DNA of 64,000 nt from Rhynchonema sp. JSB1_4 (lineage: Eukaryota; Nematoda; Chromadorea; Monhysterida; Xyalidae): the NCBI GenBank assembly GCA_030248065.1, contig JASAMV010007225.1, forward strand, positions 61,254 through 125,253, written 5' to 3'. Position 1 is the stretch's first letter; each line of letters opens with the position of its first letter. Position numbers and translations under genes: made by a program. Under the pieces are notes generated by a model. It was not told the origin of the DNA. It saw only the letters and a program-made list of their open reading frames with translations, and made no database searches. Positions 57,319 through 64,000 of this stretch are shown here, piece by piece.

Positions 57319-59254
57319 ATCATATCAACGTTTACAACAAGATGATGGACGAAAAAATGGACGAGGGCGTTGAGACGGAGGAGGTGGTTGATCCGGAAGA
57401 GTTGGTGGCAAAGTTGGAAGCGGAAGTTGGTCCACTACTTTTCATATCCGAAAATGTCTTGCAGCAGTGTAGTCCCTGGTCCGGAGGGGGAGATAGCGGA
57501 CCCTCCGTTTTTTCGGAGGGGGTGTACCCCCGAGGGGGGAAGACCCAAATTCGGGAAAAGTCACTTTTTGAGGTAGAAAATTTGACCTATTTTTGCCCCT
57601 TTTTGGAAAAAAATTCTTCATAGAAAGGGCATTTTGGCGACTTTTGAGAACAATGGGTGATATTTTCGAAACGGTGTAAAGGTCAGTTGGGTGTAAAGGT
57701 CGGTGGAAAGCTCGGTCGACAGCTCAGTGTGATAGACCTCGGTGTAAACTTGAAACATTCCACATTAATAACAGGCAATGTTTCACGTTTACACCGAGCT
57801 ACGCCGACCGAGCTTTCGGCCGACCTTTACGCCCAACTGACCTTTACACCGTTTCGAAAATTCCACCCATTGACCTAAAAATCACATTAGGAGATAAAAA
57901 TCTTTGGAAAATCATCCAGGTGCCCTTGATCATCAGGTTTAACCGTTACACGCAGCTGGCTGTGTGTGCATTAATTAATACACGTGTGTGTATTAGACAG
58001 CAGCAGCGCTAGATATAAGTAGCAGCGGCTAGACGGGAGTGTGTGTGTCGGTTCGCTTGCTCAGCGGTGAAGGCGTTGGACTCGTGCCTGTGGGACCGCT
58101 GGTTCGAGTGCCGCCGGCGCCGGTGAAATTTTTTGTTTTTTTTTTTGGCTTTTTTGGTTAAAACTAATTTATACATGCACAAAATGATGAGAAATAGTGT
58201 TTATAACAGTGAAATCGGAGTTGGGATGTCAAAACATAGCCATCATTTTTTGTTTGTTTTTTTGAGCTTAGCCTTAGGCTTTGGCTTAGGCTTAGGCTTA
58301 GGCTTAGGCCTACGCCTAGGCTTCTTGGGCTTGGGCTTAAACGTAATCTGAAGCGGCTGGCCTCAAAACGCCGTTTTCTGTCTTTTATAGGCGTGGATGA
58401 TTTTCCAAAGATTTTTAACTCCTCTTAAAACTCACACATTTTTGGTATAAAAATGCCCATTTTAGGCCTAAAAATGCCTATTTTAGGCAAAAATTGGGGG
58501 AGATAGTGCACCCGGAGGGGGAGATAGGGGGATAGTGTACCACCTGAGGGGGAGATAGCGTACCCGAGGGGGGACCCCCTCCCCCCAGGAACTACACTGT
58601 CTTGCAGTAACGATTGTCGCGTGTATGTAGGATTTCTTCGTAAATCGCAATCCTTAGCTCGGTGAGTGTTACACACAGTAAAATCCTGTGAAACCCGTAG
58701 ATACCAATCAGATGGTAACGCAAGTTGTCTGTCACCGCCCTGTACGATCGGGGAGTATTAATCAGGGTTTGGCATGGCGCAGCTCGGGCAATCAACTTGC
58801 AATCGGGCGGGGCTAAAATACCCAGCATTCCATCCCCGACAAGGTCGATGAACGTGAAGCGAGATCCCGGCTTCGGAAGAGTGCCGGTAGTGGCACTCTA
58901 GCCCGCAAAGAGACTTTTGTTTTGTTAAAATGATGGCGCTTAGCCCACAAAGAGACCACTTTTTCAAAAGCTGATCTCGCTCCTGCGGTCGCGTGGCCAC
59001 CTGGTGCGACTTCGCATTGACGACGATGAGTTGGTGCTGTGACAACAGGACGAAGTGGTCATTCGATTGTCACCAGAAAATACAATCAAATGTGTTTCAT
59101 GCCAGATCACGGCCGACCCCAACGCGTACGACAGTCACGTTTCGCTGTTGAAGGCTCTCAAAAACGCCGGCGAGCTGCGCCAGCTGCGTGCGGCGCGTCG
59201 CCGTTTTGCTGCTGCTTTCCCGTTGACATCGGAAATGTGGCTGGCTTGGATTCA
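57319..59254 (+). CDS. SART3: SART3 N-terminal part (HAT-repeat U4/U6 recycling factor), truncated
   Basis: SART3/p110 is the nuclear factor that recycles U4/U6 snRNP, with N-terminal HAT repeats and C-terminal RRMs. Two exons are visible. 57319-57425 contains a likely ATG at 57342 and an acidic helix (EEVVDPEELVAKLEAE). 59106-59254 starts the first HAT repeat: AYDSHVSLLKAL, GELRQLRAARRRFAA, FPLTSEMWLAWIQ. They join in phase, about 78 aa, with donors GTTGGT and GTTAGT. The remaining HAT repeats and RRMs (human protein about 960 aa) never appear: the sequence enters a low-complexity spacer and then folds back on itself. Whether a non-coding first exon precedes 57319 is open. Confidence 0.75.
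57655..57868. mobile_element. Palindromic PIF/Harbinger-like MITE, copy 3
   Basis: Same ends as copies 1 and 2; flanks AAT and ATT. It interrupts the host core at GAACA/TTGACC. Confidence 0.75.
57886..58426. mobile_element. Mutator-like element with tRNA-like box and TTAGGC repeats, copy 2
   Basis: Ends ATTAGGAGATAAAAATC and GATTTTTAACTCCTCTT, flanked by AAAAATCAC and AAAACTCAC (8 of 9 identical). A box TTGCTCAGCGG (58057-58067) and B box GGTTCGAGTGC (58101-58111) each differ at one position from consensus, so this promoter is slightly decayed. The TTAGGC array is at 58262-58320. Confidence 0.85.
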
Positions 59255-59279
59255 GTTAGTATTGATGTGGTGTTGGGTG

Positions 59280-60005
59280 GGGTCGAAAATCCCGAAAAAA
59301 AATCCCGAAAAAAAATCCCGAAAAAAAAAATCCCGAAAAATAAAAATCCCGAAAAAAAAATCCCGAAAAGCAAAAATCCCGAAAAATGAAATTGAGGAAA
59401 AATACAAAGTTTAAGGTGCAGAAAGGGGTATTCATGTTGTTGGAGTCCATAATTTGGGCAATGGATCAGTTGGGGCTAGGGTTAGAGGTCGGGGAGGTAC
59501 CCGACACCCGACACCTGACATCTGGAAGTACCCGACACCCGACATTTCAGAAAAAAAGCCGACACCCGACACCCGACAGTTGCAAAAAAAACCCGACACC
59601 CGACATCTAGTTTTTGAAAAAAACCCGACACCCGACACCTGTTTTTAGACCAAAAACAGGCAAATTTTTGCTCATTTGCATCACGAGTGCAATTTTTTGG
59701 CTCAAGTTACTGAATTCAAGTATTTTCATACGAAATAAACACCAAAATGTCACATTCTACGTCTTCGGAAACATTTGGTTCGAAGAAACTTTTCTCTCAA
59801 AATTCTTCTCTCAGCAATACTGATGTTTTGAACCGTAAGTGTCGGGTGTCGGCTGTCGGGTCCGAAAAAACCCGACACCCGACATCTGGGGGTACCCGAC
59901 ACCCGACACCTACACTTTTTTGGCACCCGACACCCGACACCCGACAGCCGACACCCGACAAAAAAAAACAAACACACAAAAAAACCAAAAACCCAAAAAA
60001 CACCC
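59280..60005. repeat. Spacer of the inverted duplication with CCCGACACC and TCCCGAAAAA arrays
   Basis: This unmirrored centre starts with about eight TCCCGAAAAAA units (59287-59385), then has two CCCGACACCCGACA clusters (59498-59640, 59870-59960) around an A/T-richer core. In the core 59746-59831 reads as a short open segment starting ATG and ending at GAACC/GTAAGTG. The clusters are partly inverted (CGGGTGTCGGGTGTCGG at 59838-59862), suggesting a transposon of the word-repeat type. Confidence 0.55.
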
Positions 60006-60031
60006 CCACCCAACACCACATCAATACTAAC

Positions 60032-60180
60032 TGAATCCAAGCCAGCCACATTTCCGATGTCAACGGGAAAGCAGCAGCAAAACGGCGACGCGCCGCACGC
60101 AGCTTGTGCAGCTCGCCGGCGTTTTTGAGAGCCTTCAACAGCGAAACGTGACTGTCGTACGCGTTGGGGTCAGCAGCGAT
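60032..60180 (-). pseudogene. Inverted copy of the SART3 HAT-repeat exon
   Basis: Mirror of 59106-59254, same length, open and with both splice sites. It differs by several amino-acid changes (IAADPN for ITADPN, GELHKL for GELRQL). It may be an allele or a paralogous copy placed in reverse. Confidence 0.8.
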
Positions 60181-60690
60181 CTGGAACGAAACACATTTGA
60201 TTGTATTTTCTGGTGACAATCGAATGACCACTTCGTCCTGTTGTCACCACAGCACCAACTCATCGCTGTCGTCAATGCGAATGCGCACCAGGTGGCCACG
60301 CGACCGCAGGAGTGAGATCAGCTTTTGAAAAAGTGGTCTCTTTGTGGGCTAAGCGCCATCATTTTAACAAAACAAAAGTCTCTTTGCGGGCTACAGGGCC
60401 ACTACCGGCACTCTTCCGAAGCCGGGATCTCGCTTCACGTTCATCGACCTTGTCGGGGATGGAATGCTGGGTATTTTAGCCCCGCCCGATTGCAAGTTGA
60501 TTCCCCGAGCTGCGCCATGCCAAACCCTGATTAACTCCCCGATCGTACAGGGCGGTGACAGGCAACTTACGTTGCCATCTCAATGGTTTTTAAGCGTTTC
60601 ACAGGATTTTACTGTGTAACACTCACCGAGCTAAGGATTGCGATTTACGAAGAAATGCTACATACACGCGACAATCGTTACTGCAAGACA

Positions 60691-61745
60691 GTGTAGTTCC
60701 TGGGGGGGAGGGGGTCCCCCCTCGGGTACGGCTCTCTCCCCCTCAGGTGGTACACTCTCCCCCTCTCTCCCCCCTCCGGGGTGCACTATCTCCCCCAATT
60801 TTTTGCCTAAAATAGGCATTTTTAGGCCTAAAGTGGGCATTTTTATACCAAAAATGTGTGAGTTTTAAGAGGAGTTAAAAATCTTTGGAAAATCATCCAC
60901 GTCTAGTAACAGAAGACCATAAAACGCGTTTTGAGGCCAGCCGCTTCAGATTACGTTAAGCCCAGCCCAATGAAGCCAGGCGAGGCCAAGCCAAGCCAAG
61001 CCTAAGCCAATGCCTAAGTCGAAGCTCAAAAAAACAAACAAAAAAGATGGCTATGTTTTGACTCCCCTCCGATTTCCTGTTATAAGTCATTTCTCATCTC
61101 ATTTCGTGATGTATAAATTAGTTTTAACCAAAAAATTGCGCAAAAATAAAAAACAAAAAATTTCCCGCCGGCGGCCTCGCGCGTCCGGCGGTCCGCCTTC
61201 CCGCTGGGCGCGCCCCTTCGTCTGCCGCTGCTACTTCTCGAGTGTGCGTTCTGTCTAATACACACACGTGTATTAAATAAGACTCACAGCCTAGCTGCCC
61301 GTAACGTAAACCTGAGGAGAACAAGTGCACTTGAGAATCGGATTTTCCAACCATTTTTATCTCTTAATGTGATTTTCTAGGACAATGGGTAGAATTTTCG
61401 AAACGGTTAAAGGTCAGTTGGCGAAAGGTCGGCCGAAAGCTTGTCGACATAGCCTCGTATAAATGTGTCTTTGCCTGTTATTAATGTGGAATGTTTCAAG
61501 TTACACCGATTCAGATCAGCAGCTTGGCCTGTCACCGGCTTTCCACCGACCTTTACACCCAACTGACCTTCATACATCCTTTCGAAAATATCCCCATTGT
61601 TCTCAGTCGCCAATGCCCTCTTCTACCTCCACAATTTTTCTAACTGGGGCAAAAATAGGTCAAATTTTCACCTCAAAAAGTGCTTTTCCCATTGGGTCTT
61701 CCCCCCTCGGGGGTACCCCCCTCGAAAGGGGGTCCGCTATTCTCG
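60691..61745. mobile_element. Mirror copy of the SART3-intron MITE nest
   Basis: CAGTGTAGTTCC starts at 60691 after CTGCAAGA, the complement of TCTTGCAG. The far end is badly degraded (GCAGGGCTACCT) but is again followed by CTGCAAGA. It contains mirror copies of the Mutator-like element (60867-61368) and the palindrome (61387-61595). Confidence 0.7.
60867..61368. mobile_element. Mutator-like element, mirror copy, degraded
   Basis: Ends AAGAGGAGTTAAAAATC and ATTTTTATCTCTTAAT with flanks GTGAGTTTT and GTGATTTTC. The tRNA-like box is unrecognisable and the GCCTAA array is shortened to GCCAAGCC variants. Confidence 0.7.
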
Positions 61746-61796
61746 GCAGGGCTACCTCTGCAAGACATTTTCGGATATGAAAAGCAGTGGACCAAC

Positions 61797-61902
61797 TTCC
61801 GCTTCCAACTTTGCCACCAACTCTTCCGGATCAACCACCTCCTCCGTCTCAACGCCCTCTCCATTTTTTCGTCCATCATCTTGTTGTAAACGTTGATATG
61901 AT
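61797..61902 (-). pseudogene. Inverted copy of SART3 first coding exon with 1-bp deletion
   Basis: Mirror of 57319-57425 but 106 instead of 107 bp: one base is missing where the left arm reads ATGGACGAGG and this copy ATGGAGAGG. The frame shifts after about six codons. Confidence 0.8.
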
Positions 61903-63074
61903 CTGAAAACATCAACACTTTGCACAATGAAACCGAACTTGTGCTGGGCACGCTGGCGTGCAGTACCGTTCTTTATTTTTCTTTTAAAAAACCGTTTTTT
62001 TAAATACTTGTCCAGTAATTTGATCCGCACTAAAAAAACTCATAGGTTCTGTGCTACACTTTTGGAAAGGGAAAACAACCTAAAAAACGTTTTTTTTTCG
62101 TTCGCCAGTATAGTGCAGGCTTGGATTTCCGAAATCATTGTTCCACCATCACAAGAAGGTAACAGCAGCCTATGGCCGGCTGTGTGTTCATGACACAAAG
62201 AGAGCAAAATGCAGAACACGAAAGTTCGAACGAAACCAGATGTTTCTACGCGAAGTCAATCACGAGAGAAATGTTCACATGAAAAGATCACGCTTGATAG
62301 GAACAGTGTTGTAAAAAGCGGAAGGCAACAAAGGCAGTGCTATGTACATGTGCAAATGGAACATTATGACATAGAGGAAGGACAAGTAATTTTTGAATGC
62401 AATAATCACGACCGTTTGCAATGGGCCAAATCCTACACTGTTGTTTGTTTGAAGCCACAGTTACCAACACCAAAAGAACGCAGCCTGTGACGTCAAATGC
62501 GCGTTTCGAAAAGCAACGTCAACGCGTAGCTACAAATACGTTGCATTTCAAAAAAACTCGCAGGCCATTTTTTTATTGGGTGATTTGTACAAAAGATACA
62601 CAGTGTTGCACAAGCAAATTGATCTTTGCAATTTCGCACCATTGGCTTACGGCTGCCATTATTTTTTGCGCAATCTTTCGGCTGGTTTTATGTCAATCGC
62701 GAAAAATTTTCGGGCCAGCGTCATTTCTTTGCGAAAAAGCTCAGCCTCGAACAGCCTGCCAGCAGTACGGGCGTGGGTTGGGACTCTACCTTTTTTACAC
62801 AACACCACCTGCTTCCTCGCGAAATTTGTTGGTGGTCTTATTGCCAGCCACTCTGGGTAGCCCTGACGAGGGCTGTTGGGTTAGGATAAGTCGCCTGGTG
62901 AGGCGCGGCAATAAGACCACAACAAGTTTTTCGCAAAATGCCAACACACGGCCATAAAAAACATTCCGAGAACAGCTCAACACCTGTACTCTTCCATCTG
63001 GACAACTATAAAAAATCGTTGCACCATTACCCAAAGCACAAATAACTCAGTAAATATCCATCATGGTGGCACGA

Positions 63075-63663
63075 TCAGTGTTCATCCGATCCGAGCCTTC
63101 GTTTCTTTTCGTATTCGTTGAAAACTTCGTGTTCGATGGCATCGATTCGGTCGGAGTTCAATTCCTGCCAACTTTTTGTCGGCGTACGCTCGGTTTCTGA
63201 AAAGGTTGGCAGCTGATGTATTTAACATGTGATAAACCAGAGACGTTGCAATCAATAATATAAATAAGGTTATTCTCACCGGAGTCCAAACCACCGAGAG
63301 TTCGAAGTTTCTTACATTCATCTTCATAAACTTTGGCGAGCGCTCGGAGCTGAAAAAGCGTAACATAAATTATCGGCACCGAATGAAAAAAAAAACAAAA
63401 ACATTTTGCATCACAACAACTGCTGTTTTTCTGGACAACCTCATTTTCAGATGCAATAAGCACGAGAAATTTAAAAACATACACCCAGAAGATGCACCAA
63501 CCATTTTGACTTTGGCTTTCATCTCAAAGCCCTCCTCACGGTCGCGTTCCTCCAAACGCAGAAAAGGCACATCTTCGGGCGCCACGGGTCGTCGTCGCAG
63601 ATACTGTCGTTTTCGATCGTACTCCTTCTGTCGTATGTCGCGCGCATCGCGCTCGGCCACGAT
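63075..63663 (-). pseudogene. Inverted copy of coiled-coil gene exons 5-7
   Basis: Mirror exons 63663-63502, 63349-63280 and 63196-63075 have the same lengths as exons 5-7 (162, 70 and 122 bp). Frames and splice sites are preserved. Exon 6 differs by CGLDS becoming GGLDS with a neighbouring change. Exons 1-4 would lie beyond the window if the copy is real and complete. Confidence 0.8.
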
Positions 63664-64000
63664 CTACAAAACGCTCGCGCGATATAAAGCTTGGGAATCG
63701 ATCCGATTCCCGGTCTCTATGGCTGCGGATGGAAAAGAACTGGTTTTTTTTAAGAAAAAAAACCGGGTCCGTTCTTTTGGACCGAAAATAAATTTCCGCG
63801 AAAAAAACGGACAAACTTTTCTCCTATTTTTTTGCCAAGAATGACGTTTTTGACCCTCATTTTTCAACGTTCGAGAGGTTCGTCAATGCCGAAGTGCCAT
63901 CTGGAGGTTTAGAACGAAATAACTTGGAGATTTCGAGCAGTTTACATGTCTTCAGTAGCACATAGTGTCTTTGCACTATGCTTCACATCAATTTTTAGGG

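Larger units (their letters stand above)
57465..58599. mobile_element. CAGTGTAGTTCC-family MITE in SART3 intron, hosting two nested elements
   Basis: Ends CAGTGTAGTCCCTGG and CCAGGAACTACACTG with an exact 8-bp duplication TCTTGCAG (57457-57464, 58600-58607). Nested inside are the palindromic MITE 57655-57868 and the Mutator-like element 57886-58426. Confidence 0.9.
55224..59279. repeat. Left arm of a large inverted duplication
   Basis: From CCCTAAAAATTGATGTGAAG at 55224 to the SART3 intron at about 59279 this sequence reappears as its reverse complement at 60006-64000. It contains coiled-coil exons 5-7, SART3 exons, a CAGTGTAGTTCC MITE and two nested elements. Every exon is open and every splice site intact here. 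Confidence 0.93.
60006..64000. repeat. Right arm of the large inverted duplication, with many indels
   Basis: Reverse complement of 55224-59279, continuing to the window edge and possibly beyond. Substitutions are few near 60.0-60.7 kb and 61.9-64.0 kb but the segment about 60.9-61.8 kb is full of small deletions and substitutions, especially in the tRNA-like and palindromic elements. Confidence 0.92.

Noticed and set aside
57457..58680. RRM-like micro-exon NDCRVYVG after TCTTGCAG in the SART3 intron
   Set aside because: It needs a 61-nt intron with an arbitrary donor, whereas joining 57425 directly to 59106 is in phase and matches SART3.

Overview
The window looks like animal nuclear DNA, most probably from a nematode. 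The coding regions are short exons with GT/AG introns, many introns end in TTTCAG or TTGCAG, and there are several blocks of TTAGGC/GCCTAA, the telomere repeat unit known from Ascaris and Caenorhabditis. The species cannot be read from the sequence. The genes sit in a dense field of small, nested, non-autonomous DNA transposons.

Layout. 2.4-12.3 kb (-): complete signal-peptide-peptidase-like 3 gene (SPPL3, 11 exons, 406 aa). 12.3-25.9 kb: intergenic, repeat-rich; it holds two exon-like segments of an unknown gene (22.4-22.9 kb), a Mutator-like element carrying a tRNA-like box and telomere-type repeats, and many MITEs. 25.9-31.0 kb (+): complete WDR4/Trm82 gene (6 exons, 475 aa), the WD40 partner of the tRNA m7G46 methyltransferase. 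31.6-42.6 kb (+): complete AtuA-family (DUF1446) gene (20 exons, 625 aa) with a mitochondrial-type N-terminus, unusual in an animal. 42.9-43.9 kb (-): CR1-like LINE 3' fragment. 45.0-46.2 kb (-): small secreted C-type lectin (3 exons, 181 aa) with three GATA sites upstream. 48.7-49.6 kb (+): second LINE reverse transcriptase fragment, interrupted by a foldback element. 52.1-56.1 kb (+): 7-exon coiled-coil protein of unknown function (325 aa). 57.3-59.3 kb (+): first coding exons of SART3. From 55.2 kb to the window end the sequence is a large inverted duplication centred near 59.6 kb, so SART3 is cut after its first HAT repeat and the coiled-coil and SART3 exons reappear reversed.

The gene models were built by hand: frames were joined across splice sites, all phases agree, and four families are anchored by conserved motifs. 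The genes share no evident pathway; they look like ordinary housekeeping or secreted-protein genes spread out by transposons.

The most interesting layer is the transposons. I could place 22 insertions with perfect or near-perfect 8-bp target duplications (hAT-type). They fall into families with CAGTG- or CAGGG-like ends and family-specific short words iterated inside. Sister elements keep the same backbone but have the word exchanged at every position. Other groups are TTAA foldbacks (piggyBac-like), 3-bp-TSD palindromes (PIF/Harbinger-like), a TA-TSD foldback, and a 9-bp-TSD element (Mutator-like) with an internal Pol III promoter. The homology-anchored introns also show an odd 5' splice-site preference (GTTGGT, GTTAGT) and a recurrent GATGTTTCA motif near 3' splice sites.
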